NCBI GenBank assembly: GCA_042573625.1
Contig: JBHPCZ010000002.1
Span: forward strand, 12,768 to 76,767
Direction: 5' to 3'
Source: JBHPCZ01 sp042573625
Lineage (GTDB): Bacteria > Desulfobacterota > Desulfobacteria > Desulfobacterales > UBA11574
Length of the DNA: 64,000 nt
Shown here: piece after piece, positions 17,335 to 26,855 of the stretch
Position numbering within the stretch: the first letter of the stretch is position 1
How the letters are laid out: every line of letters begins with the position of its first letter
Made by a program: the position numbers and the translations under genes
Notes under the pieces: model-generated
Seen by the model: the letters and a program-made list of their open reading frames with translations, nothing else
The model's database searches: none
What the model was told of the DNA's origin: nothing

Positions 17335-18675
17335 TCAAGTATTATTCGTCGTTGATTCGCTTTCAGGTTTCGCTTCTACTTCAGCTTCAATCTCTTCAAC
17401 ACTCCCATTTTCAATAATAAGCTTGATAGCCCGTTTTTCAAGTAGGGCATGTTTAAAAATTTCGAGCTTATCCTTATTTTCTCGGTAATAATTTTTTATT
17501 TCTTCAAGGGGATGATTATACGTTGCAGACATCTCCTCGATGCCCTTATCCACCTCTTCGTCGGAAAGGGTCAAGTTCTCCTGTTCGATGATCCTGTCTA
17601 AAATCAGGTGGCGTCTGACCTGTTTTTCAGCGGTATCACGGTATTTTTCCGACATCTTTTCCTTGCTAAGCCCCAGATTTTCCATCGACATGTTATGCTG
17701 AGAAAAAGTTCTCTCCGCATCTGCAATAATACCTTCAAGTTCATAGTCAACCATTGAATCCGGTAGTTCGAAGTCGGTTTTGGCAATCACTGCCTGAAAA
17801 ATCTGTTCATTCAGCTCCTGCTCCGACCGTTTGGCATAACCTTTCTCCAAGTTGTCTGTTATTGCACGCTTCAACTCGTCGAGTGTTTTATACGGACCCA
17901 GCTGCGTTGCAAACTCATCGTTGATCTCAGGAAGCATCTCCTTTCTGATTTCATGCAGGGACACCTGAAATGTTATTTCGAGGTTTGCCAAACGGTTGTT
18001 AAAATAGTCTTCAGGAAAATGCACAACAATTTTCCGGGTATCACCTGGCTTCATCCCGATCAATTTTTCGTCAAAATCCGCTGAAATATGGCCGTCACCA
18101 ATTTTCAACGTAAAGTTTTCTGTTTTTTGAGTTTCGGCAAACGGTTTTCCGTCTATAAATCCTTCATAATCAATCAATACAAAATCGCCTTCCCGGACCG
18201 GGCGATCTTCGTCTATCCTGTTTTGCTTTGTCAGATTTCCCTGTAGCATTTTGAGTTGTGCATCTATCTCTTCATCACTCACCGAGTAAATATTCTTTTT
18301 CAATGCCAAGCCCTTAAATTCAACATCCCCGACCGCCGGTTTTATCTCAACGGTGGCGTCATACTTGTAAGGTCCCTTTTCATCGAGTTCAGGAGGATCG
18401 AGTTTGGGGTCTCCCACAATATTAAGATCGGTCTCCTTGAGGGCATCAACAAAAGAATTCTGAATCAACCTTGATATTACATCCGCATGTACATCCTTTT
18501 TGTAAAATCTTTCCAAGACGTTTCGAGGAGCCTTCCCGGGTCGGAATCCCTTTATTTTCACCTTTTTCTTTAACGTTTGATAAGCGGTGTCCAGTTCCCG
18601 GACAATCTCATCTTCTGGAATTTCAATGTGGAGTATCTTTTTTACACTGCTCAAATCTTCTACATCAACTTTCAT
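17335..18675 (-). CDS. tig: Trigger factor
   Basis: Ribosome-associated chaperone and peptidyl-prolyl isomerase. The 446-aa protein has the N-terminal ribosome-binding domain with the signature GFRPGKAP near residue 45. An FKBP-type PPIase domain follows at about 150-245 (DFVLIDYEGFIDGKPF), then the long helical C-terminal domain. I choose ATG 18675 because AAAGGA precedes it by six bases; the frame extends five codons further upstream without support. First gene of the tig-clpP-clpX-lon block. Confidence 0.96.
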   Translation of the reverse strand: MKVDVEDLSSVKKILHIEIPEDEIVRELDTAYQTLKKKVKIKGFRPGKAPRNVLERFYKKDVHADVISRLIQNSFVDALKETDLNIVGDPKLDPPELDEKGPYKYDATVEIKPAVGDVEFKGLALKKNIYSVSDEEIDAQLKMLQGNLTKQNRIDEDRPVREGDFVLIDYEGFIDGKPFAETQKTENFTLKIGDGHISADFDEKLIGMKPGDTRKIVVHFPEDYFNNRLANLEITFQVSLHEIRKEMLPEINDEFATQLGPYKTLDELKRAITDNLEKGYAKRSEQELNEQIFQAVIAKTDFELPDSMVDYELEGIIADAERTFSQHNMSMENLGLSKEKMSEKYRDTAEKQVRRHLILDRIIEQENLTLSDEEVDKGIEEMSATYNHPLEEIKNYYRENKDKLEIFKHALLEKRAIKLIIENGSVEEIEAEVEAKPESESTTNNT

Positions 18676-19078
18676 ACTATTCCTTTCCAATAAATCAAAT
18701 GCCTGAAGTACCTCGAATTTCTCGTGAAGAATTTATTTTCGTTTGAATTAAACAAATCCAGAGCGACGCATCAGCCAAAATGTTATGAGTAATAAATTTG
18801 CAAAAGCAGGCTGCTGCTCATATTTTTAAAATAAATTTTTCACCTTGCGGCGAGCCCTGTAAATTTGAGCTCCATGACCCCTTCCAAGGGTTCCACAGGA
18901 TGAGTCTATCTCGCCCTATTGCTCCGCCGGGGGGATATTTTTCCCGCCAAAGGGAAAAGGCCGCATATCTCGCGGGGCGAAACTTTACATCTGATCTCTT
19001 GCAGATGTGTTCCGCTTTAAGCGGGATGAGAAATCCGGTACAAATGGGATCTTCAAGCGCTGTTAATAGATTCGAATC
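18676..19078. other. Intergenic region between tRNA-Leu and tig
   Basis: About 400 bp with no supportable gene; the longest frame here also runs through the tRNA-Leu gene and is spurious. A GC-rich dyad near 18930-18955 is the only visible structure. The tig promoter should lie here but is not obvious. Confidence 0.4.
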
Positions 19079-19165
19079 TGGTGCGAGAGGGGAGAGTTGA
19101 ACTCCCACTCTGTTCCCAGAGCTGGATCCTAAGTCCAGTGCGTCTACCAATTCCGCCACTCTCGC
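19079..19165 (-). tRNA. tRNA-Leu (TAG)
   Basis: 87 nt with a long variable arm, acceptor GCGAGAG/CTCTCGC, anticodon loop CTTAGGA (anticodon TAG), discriminator A73 and encoded CCA. The variable arm and the GGTAGACGC D-loop region fit tRNA-Leu. Confidence 0.97.
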
Positions 19166-19306
19166 ATATTCTCAAAATAAACGATTTCTGTGTTATGTCA
19201 ACACAGCATCCGTTATCTTGCCACTTGACTTTATTCTTAAATACTATAATTTCCTGTATAAATCAATTTAAAAAGCTAAAATCAAACAAAACGACTTCAA
19301 TTTAAA

Positions 19307-20182
19307 ATGATGAAACTGACTGTTATTTTTGTATTTTATAAAATGCAACAAATGAGGTATCCCGACCCGACAAGTTCCAGAAAACCGTATCTCCCCTGGC
19401 TGTTCATCAGTCGCAACCCGGCGGTCTGGATTTCCAAACGTAAGTTTATCACCTGTATGACTGTCTTTCTGCTGATATCGATGCTCGCCGGGATAAAGAA
19501 CGGAGAAGCGGAAACACTTTTTTTTGCCAGCGAGCAAAAAAAAATGATCGTTATAGATCCGGGACATGGTGGGTATGATACGGGAGCTCAAGGTCCGGAG
19601 GGAACGTTAGAAAAAACCACAACCCTTTCCTTTGGCCGGATGTTAGCAGATGAGTTGGGTGGAAAATACAGATTACATCTTACGCGAGCCGATGACTACC
19701 GCTTAGAAATTCCCAAAAGAACAGCCGTGGCCAACCACTTAAAGGCAGATCTGTTCATCAGCATACACGCCGGAGGAAGTTTTCTCCACAAGGCAAGCGG
19801 CATCTCCATATTTTATTATAACGAAATATCAGACCCCGCCATGGCAATTGAAACGGAATCAGCAGCACAAACTGAAGCCAGCGATACGAAGATATCCTGG
19901 AATCATATTCAAAACAGGCATAAAACAACCAGCAGCGTGGCGGCCCAACTTATACGGCGTCGTTTATTAGACCCTGTAAGAAGTAATAAAATCAGAATCC
20001 ATGGCGCTCCTCTAATGGTTCTAAAGGGCGCGGATATGCCTGCAATACTTATAGAAGTTGGATACCTGACCAATCCTGCCGAAGAGAAAAAGCTTCAGGA
20101 TTCGAAAGTTTTATCAGATTTGGCAAAATCGATCAGCAACGGCATCGACGATTTTTTCAAATCGACATTTCAGGGAAATTAG
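19307..20182 (+). CDS. N-acetylmuramoyl-L-alanine amidase (Amidase_3)
   Basis: Periplasmic zinc amidase that cleaves the lactyl-peptide bond of peptidoglycan. Zinc ligands and catalytic residues are all visible: DPGHGGYDTGA near residue 85, Glu in EKTTTLSF near 103, His in SIHAGG near 155, and Glu in LIEVGYLTNP near 255. At 291 aa as listed, the N-terminus carries a probable signal peptide around residues 44-68 (SKRKFITCMTVFLLIS). About 45 residues before it are unusual, so the true start may be internal; no ribosome-binding site resolves it. Single-domain amidase, without AMIN or LysM repeats. Confidence 0.88.
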   Translation: MMKLTVIFVFYKMQQMRYPDPTSSRKPYLPWLFISRNPAVWISKRKFITCMTVFLLISMLAGIKNGEAETLFFASEQKKMIVIDPGHGGYDTGAQGPEGTLEKTTTLSFGRMLADELGGKYRLHLTRADDYRLEIPKRTAVANHLKADLFISIHAGGSFLHKASGISIFYYNEISDPAMAIETESAAQTEASDTKISWNHIQNRHKTTSSVAAQLIRRRLLDPVRSNKIRIHGAPLMVLKGADMPAILIEVGYLTNPAEEKKLQDSKVLSDLAKSISNGIDDFFKSTFQGN

Positions 20183-20218
20183 GGTTCCGAATTTCTCATC
20201 ACAAGTTAAATCTATCGT

Positions 20219-21430
20219 CTACAAACCGATCATTGAATATTCAGGCATTTGATGGAGTTTTCGAATTCTGTCGCTTAATGTATCTGGAAGGTATCGGCCC
20301 CAAATCTTGATTGGAATTTCCTTAATATCAATTGTTGGACTCAAACCGACCGCGATTAAATATTCAATAATATATTCAATATTTATCGGGATATTGCCAA
20401 AAACCCTATTCTGCCTTCTTTGCTCAAAAATTCTGTTCTCATGCATGGATCTGCCGATTTCCGACTCGACTAGTTCTTCAAATGACGTAAAAATCAGATC
20501 AACGTGGATCGCATCCGCGCCGGTTACAACAAATTTTGAAAAATCTTCATGTAATCCTTCAGCGGGCAACCCTTTTTTTTCACAGTCTATATAGATGCTG
20601 CTATTTGTAAATTTTCGGACCAGATGATCGAAATCGACTTTCAATTCCACCACATAGTGAACCGCATTATACATGCCGGTGTGTCTCTCTTTTTCAATTA
20701 TTCTTGATCCGATAGATCGGGTGAGTGCAGATTCAAGTCTATTTTCGCCAAAATCATTATCAATCACCTTTATACCCAATACATCCTTTATCGTCATCCT
20801 TTGAGCCGGAAGCTTCACCCCATTATCCTTCATATTTTCCATGATCCTCTTCTCGGCCGTGATAAGAATCTCATCCGGTATCTGCTTTGCAACAGGCGGG
20901 GTTTGGGTTCCGTCTTTGGACAATTCATGCGCTATCGTCTGTACCTTGTCGAAGATATACATCGACGCATATCGGCTCGCCTTCTCCGCGATTCTCTTTA
21001 TCCGCTTAAATCTGCATATGCTCAATATCTGGGAATGCGAATTATGACAGATATAGGCCGCCAGAGGAGATCCGACATAATAGAATTCAGACATCTTGAC
21101 ATATTCGCGGATCAATGATTTCACCCGGTCAGATTTTTGATTTTTGGTATGACACAGGAAATCCTTCAAATCTTTCTTGTAGGATATTTTTTTTCTGAGG
21201 ACAGGCGCATCCGTAAGGTTTTGCAACAGGTCGTCTGTAAACAGAAGCAATGTCTCCCACGCTGAAAAACTGTCATAGGTAATGATTTTTGTGATTTGCA
21301 GGGGGTCTTCAGGCTCAAGCTTATTCGAGAGCCAGCGGTTGGTGATGTCAAAAAGTTCATCCCTGTGTAAAAACGCGGTTAAATACATTGGATTATCAGG
21401 CCTGTAGATCGTAATCCTGTGGATACTCAC
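20219..21430 (-). CDS. Uncharacterised 403-aa protein, possible RelA/SpoT-fold
   Basis: I do not recognise this with certainty. Residues about 215-350 contain, in order, IKDVLGIKVI, GMYNAVHYVVELK, and VDLIFTSFEELVESEIGRS followed by MHE. Their order and hydrophobic pattern recall the D-x-x-G-I-R, Y-x-S-L-H and E-I-Q-I-R-T...H motifs of RelA/SpoT nucleotidyltransferase domains. The residues are not all conserved (A for S in the second motif, no clear RT in the third), so catalytic activity is doubtful. The N-terminal ~190 residues show no recognisable domain. Stand-alone gene, convergent with the amidase gene, with the 94-bp palindromic element upstream. Confidence 0.55.
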   Translation of the reverse strand: MSIHRITIYRPDNPMYLTAFLHRDELFDITNRWLSNKLEPEDPLQITKIITYDSFSAWETLLLFTDDLLQNLTDAPVLRKKISYKKDLKDFLCHTKNQKSDRVKSLIREYVKMSEFYYVGSPLAAYICHNSHSQILSICRFKRIKRIAEKASRYASMYIFDKVQTIAHELSKDGTQTPPVAKQIPDEILITAEKRIMENMKDNGVKLPAQRMTIKDVLGIKVIDNDFGENRLESALTRSIGSRIIEKERHTGMYNAVHYVVELKVDFDHLVRKFTNSSIYIDCEKKGLPAEGLHEDFSKFVVTGADAIHVDLIFTSFEELVESEIGRSMHENRIFEQRRQNRVFGNIPINIEYIIEYLIAVGLSPTIDIKEIPIKIWGRYLPDTLSDRIRKLHQMPEYSMIGL

Positions 21431-21461
21431 ACGTCAAGAAAAGACAGAATCCGAACTGGCA

Positions 21462-21555
21462 TATAGCGGTTTTCATAATTTTCCTATTGATTCGATTTTG
21501 TTCATGTTTTATTAATCTTCGGCTGAAACGGAACGTTATTTTGACAACCGCTATA
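21462..21555. repeat. 94-bp palindromic element
   Basis: Perfect 10-bp terminal inverted repeats, TATAGCGGTT at 21462-21471 and AACCGCTATA at 21546-21555. The left half, with CGATTTTGTTCATG, resembles 3775-3822. No coding content. It lies between the possible RelA/SpoT-fold gene and the AIM24-family gene. Confidence 0.65.
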
Positions 21556-21658
21556 AACGAGATGATCCTGGTACGGCGACTATTCAAATCCGAAATTCGA
21601 ATATCGAAACAACCCTGAATTGTGCAAATTTCGCGAACCGGAGATTTTAAACCTGCTT

Positions 21659-22573
21659 CTAGTCACCGTCGAGCAGGCTGCCCAGCCCTCCCAGAAGCGA
21701 CCCTTCTCCTTTCGGGCTTACACTTCTTGAAGGAACGTTCTGCAGGATGCGATCCGCCAAACGAGAAAATGGAAGGCTCTGCAGAAGTACAGTTCCTTTT
21801 CCGCTCAAGGTGGCAAGGAATATCCCTTCTCCACCGAAGAACATCGATTTGAGGTTGCCTGCGCGCTCGATATCGTATTCGATGCCCGAAGTAAATGCCG
21901 CCAGGCAACCCGTATCCACCCGGATGGTTTCATTGTTCAGCTTTTTACTGATTACGGTGCCGCCGGCATGTATAAAGGCCATCCCATCGCCACTCAAACG
22001 CTGAAGTATAAATCCTTCCCCACCGAAAAAGCCGGCACCCAGTCGTTTTGTAAAGGCAATTCCCACCTCGGTGCCGTAGGCGGCACATAAAAATGCGTCT
22101 TTCTGACAGAAGAGCTCTCCTCTGGTTTTTGCCATGTCTATCGGAATGATCTTGCCCGGATATGGCGCGGCAAATGCCACATTGGCTTTCTTGAACCCTG
22201 TGTTCGTGAAATGCGTTAAAAAGATGGACTCACCGGTCAAAACCCTTTTGCCCACATTCAACAGCTTGCCGAAAATCCCTTCTTCCGGCTTGGACCCGTC
22301 TCCCATTTTTGCTTCGAAAGTCACACCTTCGCTCATGTAATTCATGGCTCCGGCCTCGGCAATCACCGTTTCTCCGGGGTCGAGCTCGACCTCTACGATT
22401 TGAATATCATCACCGAATAGCTTGTAGTCAACTTCATGGCACTGCATGGATTCGACCCTTTTTCTTCTTTCCTGAACCGCCTGATATTTTGAGAAGACAA
22501 TCCCGCAATTTGAGCATCCATTGGCCGAAGCATCGCTGACATGGCTGCATTTGGGACATTTTGTTCCGCTCAT
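21659..22573 (-). CDS. TIGR00266/AIM24 family protein with N-terminal zinc ribbon
   Basis: A 304-aa protein. Residues 1-30 form a zinc ribbon (CPKC and CSNCG) ending in GIVFSKYQ, as in other short zinc-ribbon heads. From about residue 45 there is the AIM24-type beta-rich repeat domain, with glycine-rich segments LGAGFFGGEGFILQRLSGDG and GTVISKKL, and MFFGGEGIFLATLSGKG near the end. The family is widespread in bacteria and has no assigned biochemical role. The start is ATG 22573, seven bases after GGAGGG. The hybrid histidine kinase gene lies 149 bp upstream on the same strand. Confidence 0.85.
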   Translation of the reverse strand: MSGTKCPKCSHVSDASANGCSNCGIVFSKYQAVQERRKRVESMQCHEVDYKLFGDDIQIVEVELDPGETVIAEAGAMNYMSEGVTFEAKMGDGSKPEEGIFGKLLNVGKRVLTGESIFLTHFTNTGFKKANVAFAAPYPGKIIPIDMAKTRGELFCQKDAFLCAAYGTEVGIAFTKRLGAGFFGGEGFILQRLSGDGMAFIHAGGTVISKKLNNETIRVDTGCLAAFTSGIEYDIERAGNLKSMFFGGEGIFLATLSGKGTVLLQSLPFSRLADRILQNVPSRSVSPKGEGSLLGGLGSLLDGD

Positions 22574-22722
22574 GTTTATCCCTCCTTTGAAATTCAGTCC
22601 AGAATGATATTTATGCGCTTTTAATCTTACAAATATCCAAATTTCGATGTGCAATTCTACACCCTCAACCAATCAGGCGAGATCATGTAATTTGGACATC
22701 ACCACTTAAAAAAGGGTCGCTT

Positions 22723-24654
22723 TTAAGAGTTACGTTTATTTAAAATTTCCCTCATTCTCTTTGACAGGCTATTTAAATCAAACGGTTTTTGGATAAATCC
22801 GTTGCAGCCCCGTGCCAAAATTTCCGTTGCCTGGCCATTGACGCTGTATCCGCTGGAAAGAAGTACCTTCAAGTCAGGATTGATCTTTTTAAGATTGTCA
22901 AAGGTATCTCCACCGCCCATATCCGGCATAACCATGTCCAGTATGACAAGATCTATCTCATCTCGATTTTCCGTGTACACGTCTATAGCTTCTTTCCCGC
23001 CTCTGGCCAGTAATACCTGGTAGCCCAATGTTTCTAAAATCTGTTGGCCGATTTCAATAATTAAATCCTCATCATCCACAAGAAGAACTGTTTCTGTACC
23101 TTTTAGCACTTCTTCATGGTGATTTTCTTCTTTAACAACCGCCTTCTCTGATGCCGGGAGAACAATTGAGAATGTCGCCCCTTCATCTACTTCACTGTAT
23201 ACTTCTATGAAGCCGCCGTGATTTTTAACGATCCCGTAGGCAGATGCAAGTCCCAATCCTGTACCCCTTCCCATTTCCTTGGTGGTAAAGAAGGGATCGA
23301 ATATTCGTTGCTGTGTTGCCCCATCTATGCCCACGCCGGTGTCGATGACGGAGATCTTCACGTATTTACCCGGCTCGACTTGATACTGCCTGGCGTAACT
23401 CTCTTCAATTACAACGTTTTCCGTTTGGATAAAGATATCTCCACCCCCGGGCATCGACTGCCAGGCGTTTACGAAGAAATTCAACAATACCTGCTCTATC
23501 TGGCTCTGATCAACCTCCGCGGTCCAGAGGTTCTCATCATACCTTTCACGAATGACGATCTCTTTTTTTGTGCGGGCGAACATACGAGAACATTTTTTAC
23601 TCAACTCGTTAAGGTCCGCCGGTTTAACCTCGTATCTGCCGCCTCTTGCAAAGCCTAAGAGCTGTTTGTTGAGATCTGCCGCACTTTTGACATGTTCTTC
23701 TATGCCTTTTAGATGTTCAAAATAGGGATGGGAGGTATTGGTATCCATCAACATTAAGGATACCCGCCCCTGTATCCCCATAAGCAGATTATTGAAATCA
23801 TGGGCAATGCCGCCCGCCAATGTTCCGATGGCTTCCATCCGGTGGGCCTGCCTGAGTTGGGATTCCATGCGCTTCCGCTCGCTCACGTCATTAAGAATAA
23901 CAATCGATGAAAAACCATTTTCATCAAGCGGCAGAACATCGAGCGTCAGTTGATATTCATTCAGATTAACGGGAGCGTCATCGGTTATTGACCTTGATTC
24001 TCCGGCATTTAGTTTCAAAAGATCAGAAACTCGCTGATGGGTGTCTCCGGAAAACATTTCTGAAAAATGGGACCCCAACAATTCGTTTTCAGGAATATCG
24101 ATCAATGACAGGGCAAACGGATTGACATAAACAACTCTTCCTTCTGAATTGATTTCTAAAATCCCTTCAGTCATTCTATCCAAGATAATTTCGAAATGTC
24201 TCTTTGCCGAAAGCAACTCAACCGTGATACCCCGCGGGTGAATACTTTCTACTCCGAAAACCTTTTCCGACAAGATTTGCGAAGAATCCAGGACGGGTTG
24301 ATCCAGAACACTTAGAATATGCCGGGTCATTCCGTCAAACGGTCCTTTAGCGATACATGCGTTTACTCCCAATGGTTTAATATCTATCTCTTTTTCTGCA
24401 GCGACAGCAGAAAGAATTACCAGATAAACATCTTTCAAGCGCTCTATGCTCCTGACCGTCCTGCACAGCGCCTTTCCGTCAACATTAGGCATGATGAGAT
24501 CAACAAATATGATATCCGGTGTATAGGTTTTCAGAATATCCAGCGCGCCAAGTCCATCTCTAGACGTTAAGACCTGATGGCCCTCCTTTTCAAGCAGTCT
24601 TGTCACGATTCCCAGGGTAATTCTGTCGTTGTCCACTACTAAAATTTTCTTCAT
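22723..24654 (-). CDS. Hybrid histidine kinase (REC-PAS-HisKA-HATPase-REC)
   Basis: Soluble sensor kinase of 643 aa with no TM segment. It has an N-terminal receiver (acceptor D52 in FVDLIMPNVDG), a PAS domain at about 150-265, and HisKA with H285 in GGIAHDFNNLL. The HATPase follows (N box NFFVNAWQSMPGG, then DTGVGID and GTGLGLASAYGIV). A C-terminal receiver has VDDEDLI and the acceptor in LVILDMVMPDMGG. I start at ATG 24654 (AAAGGA upstream); the longer frame adds 55 residues of repetitive, unrelated sequence. The signal is unknown; with receivers at both ends and no output domain it likely belongs to a phosphorelay. No partner regulator is adjacent. Confidence 0.92.
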   Translation of the reverse strand: MKKILVVDNDRITLGIVTRLLEKEGHQVLTSRDGLGALDILKTYTPDIIFVDLIMPNVDGKALCRTVRSIERLKDVYLVILSAVAAEKEIDIKPLGVNACIAKGPFDGMTRHILSVLDQPVLDSSQILSEKVFGVESIHPRGITVELLSAKRHFEIILDRMTEGILEINSEGRVVYVNPFALSLIDIPENELLGSHFSEMFSGDTHQRVSDLLKLNAGESRSITDDAPVNLNEYQLTLDVLPLDENGFSSIVILNDVSERKRMESQLRQAHRMEAIGTLAGGIAHDFNNLLMGIQGRVSLMLMDTNTSHPYFEHLKGIEEHVKSAADLNKQLLGFARGGRYEVKPADLNELSKKCSRMFARTKKEIVIRERYDENLWTAEVDQSQIEQVLLNFFVNAWQSMPGGGDIFIQTENVVIEESYARQYQVEPGKYVKISVIDTGVGIDGATQQRIFDPFFTTKEMGRGTGLGLASAYGIVKNHGGFIEVYSEVDEGATFSIVLPASEKAVVKEENHHEEVLKGTETVLLVDDEDLIIEIGQQILETLGYQVLLARGGKEAIDVYTENRDEIDLVILDMVMPDMGGGDTFDNLKKINPDLKVLLSSGYSVNGQATEILARGCNGFIQKPFDLNSLSKRMREILNKRNS

Positions 24655-25250
24655 GTTGTCGTTCCTTTGTGTGTAGGCTGAGTCACGGGATCGTCCGTCT
24701 TTATCCTGCTCCAATCCATCTGCCGGGTCAGATCCATCCATTTGTCTGCCCGGGTAATACTCCATCTGTGAAAAGCTTTGAGGCGAAACAGCCCCGCCCC
24801 GATGCGTCGGAATGCGCAATTAGAGCCGACTGGCAAACCCTACAGCGTCGGAACCATCGGGCATTAGCGAAAGTTTTGAAGCTGCTTCTACTAAGAAATC
24901 CCCTTTTAATCAAGGAAATATAGAACCGCTGACCTTTTCTTAGGACAAATCATTTTAATAAGGAATTTTGGGGAGATGCTTTGTTTTCTGGTAGGAACAT
25001 GTTTTTTGTGGGCCAACCTAACCCGTTTGAAGTGCGAGTACCGGGGGCCAATTTTCGCCGGAATCGATGGATACGGCTACCGGCGTTGCTGAACGCAAAC
25101 GGTATTTATGTGTAACCCAAAATGCACATGAATTCAATTAATACAATTTATAACAGGATAAATGTATTGCGTATTTACTGTTTCGCCAGCAATTGTATAG
25201 CATCACTGCCATTGAACTGTTGTTGATTCAGGAAACCTCAGGAATACGTT
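24655..25250. other. Intergenic region upstream of the hybrid kinase
   Basis: No supportable gene. The part at 24790-24880 has two GCGTCGGAA direct repeats about 50 bp apart and a GC-rich dyad, perhaps a dispersed repeat, but no second copy exists in the window. The remainder is unstructured, AT-rich DNA downstream of the chemoreceptor gene. Confidence 0.4.
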
Positions 25251-26855
25251 TTAAAAGTCCTTAAAATCGTCATCATCCAACGGTATAACTTGATCAGGAC
25301 TCACTTGCCTTGCCTTGTAAACTGCAACCCCTTTACCTTCTTTCGTAATCGCCGAAAACCGATCTTGTTGAACCGGCGTTCTGGTTAACCGGGTGACTCT
25401 TTTTTTAGCTTCAGACTTTATTATTTCAGTCTCACCGACAAGGTTTACCAAACCCTCCACGACAGATTTCATGTGTCCTGCCTGCGCGTTCAATTCTTCA
25501 GAGGCAGATGCCGACTGTTCGGCATTGGCTGCATTCTGCTGGACCACCCTGTCCATTTCAGCGACCGCTTTATTAACTTGCTCAATTCCCCGGGTCTGTT
25601 CCTCGCTGGCCACACTGATCTCGCTGAACAGCTCGGATACCTTTTTGGCGTCATCACCCATCTGATAAAATTCACCCAAGGTGTTGGCGATCAGTTCGGT
25701 TCCTTCCTGGATATTCTTCAACGTCGAACCGATAAGAATCTCTGTATCCTTCGCCGCCGCTGCCGCCCGCATGGCAAGGTTGCGAACCTCATCCGCCACC
25801 ACGGCAAATCCGGCGCCAGCCTCTCCCGCCCTGGCCGACTCCACCGCGGCATTCAACGCCAGCAGATTGGTCTGAAAGGCAATCTCGTCAATACTTTTGA
25901 TGATCTTTGCAGTTTTCTCTCCATCATCAGAAATCCTCCCCATGCACTCACTGGTGCTCTTCAGGGACTTATGGCTCTTTGACATGCTTTGTCTGGAAAT
26001 ATCCACCAACCTCGCTGCTTCTTTGGTATTGTTCGCGTTCTGCCGGGTCATGGCTGAAATCTCTTCCAGCGAAGATGAGGATTCTTCCAATGAAGCCGCC
26101 TGCTCAGATGACCCTTCAGCCAATGTCTGGCTGGCAGACGCAATCTGACCCGAGGCTGAGGCAATGTGGTCAGCCGTCTCACCTAAAACATATGACGACG
26201 CTTTGATAGGCCGAATGACGAATCTGGATATCAATACAATAATAAAAATAAGGGAAACCAAAGTTCCGAAAATGCAGATAATTATGTTTTTATTCCGAGA
26301 CTTTCCCAAAGACGTATACATTCTCTCTACATTCTGCCTCACCATCAAGCCTCCGAGAACGGAACGACTGGAATCATGACACTCAAAACAGCGTTGATTG
26401 TTTAAAATGGGCCGTAAAACGGTCAGATACGGCTTTTTTCCGATAACCTCTTTGTAGCCCATTTGACGGAATTTCCCATCTATTATCAACTGGTTAAGCG
26501 CATTTTTCAAGTCAGCGGATTTAACCAGGTTGTCCAAATTCTTCCCGGCCTTACTTCTCTCAGAGGCAAAGGTTACACCCTTATCAAAATCAAAGATAAA
26601 GACCTCCACCTTCTCCATATTTTGCTTAAAATCTGCCATTTGTTTCCGGATGGTATCTGAATCGCCGACAGACATGGGCTGGAGCATACCGTTGTAAACT
26701 GAACCTGACAGGGTATTTGTTGAATGAAGAGCCTCGGTCTTCAGTTGATTACGTTGATCTAAAACATTCATATAAGCCATGCAGCCAAAAACCAAAAAAA
26801 AGAAAACCGCAAGGCTACCGATTACAAACCGCATTCCTTTGGTTTTATCATCCAT
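25251..26855 (-). CDS. Methyl-accepting chemotaxis protein with periplasmic c-type heme motif
   Basis: Inner-membrane chemoreceptor of 534 aa. TM1 is at residues 9-29, the periplasmic sensor domain at 30-189, and TM2 at 190-213. A HAMP-like linker and a long coiled-coil signalling domain follow, with the conserved hairpin FQTNLLALNAAVESARAGEAG near residue 330. The sensor domain contains CFECH at 156-160, a CxxCH heme c attachment motif on the periplasmic side. This resembles heme-PAS-type receptors known in Desulfovibrio and Geobacter (DcrA and relatives) that report redox or gas ligands; that function here is inference. No che genes lie nearby, so it must signal to a kinase encoded elsewhere. 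Confidence 0.93.
   Translation of the reverse strand: MDDKTKGMRFVIGSLAVFFFLVFGCMAYMNVLDQRNQLKTEALHSTNTLSGSVYNGMLQPMSVGDSDTIRKQMADFKQNMEKVEVFIFDFDKGVTFASERSKAGKNLDNLVKSADLKNALNQLIIDGKFRQMGYKEVIGKKPYLTVLRPILNNQRCFECHDSSRSVLGGLMVRQNVERMYTSLGKSRNKNIIICIFGTLVSLIFIIVLISRFVIRPIKASSYVLGETADHIASASGQIASASQTLAEGSSEQAASLEESSSSLEEISAMTRQNANNTKEAARLVDISRQSMSKSHKSLKSTSECMGRISDDGEKTAKIIKSIDEIAFQTNLLALNAAVESARAGEAGAGFAVVADEVRNLAMRAAAAAKDTEILIGSTLKNIQEGTELIANTLGEFYQMGDDAKKVSELFSEISVASEEQTRGIEQVNKAVAEMDRVVQQNAANAEQSASASEELNAQAGHMKSVVEGLVNLVGETEIIKSEAKKRVTRLTRTPVQQDRFSAITKEGKGVAVYKARQVSPDQVIPLDDDDFKDF

Noticed and set aside
18818..19159. 113-codon minus-strand frame near tig
   Set aside because: Runs through the tRNA-Leu gene and reads its sequence as protein.
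19225..19250. Promoter candidate TTGACT / TATAAT before the amidase
   Set aside because: The -10 is perfect but the spacing is only 14 bp, too short to claim.
24655..24819. 55-residue N-terminal extension of the hybrid kinase
   Set aside because: Sequence is unlike a protein domain; ATG 24654 has a ribosome-binding site and begins a clean receiver domain.
24790..24880. Possible c-di-GMP riboswitch upstream of the hybrid kinase (GGCAAACC-like box)
   Set aside because: Only one conserved box is present; the expected GCAAAGCC-type second box and P1 pairing are missing on both strands.
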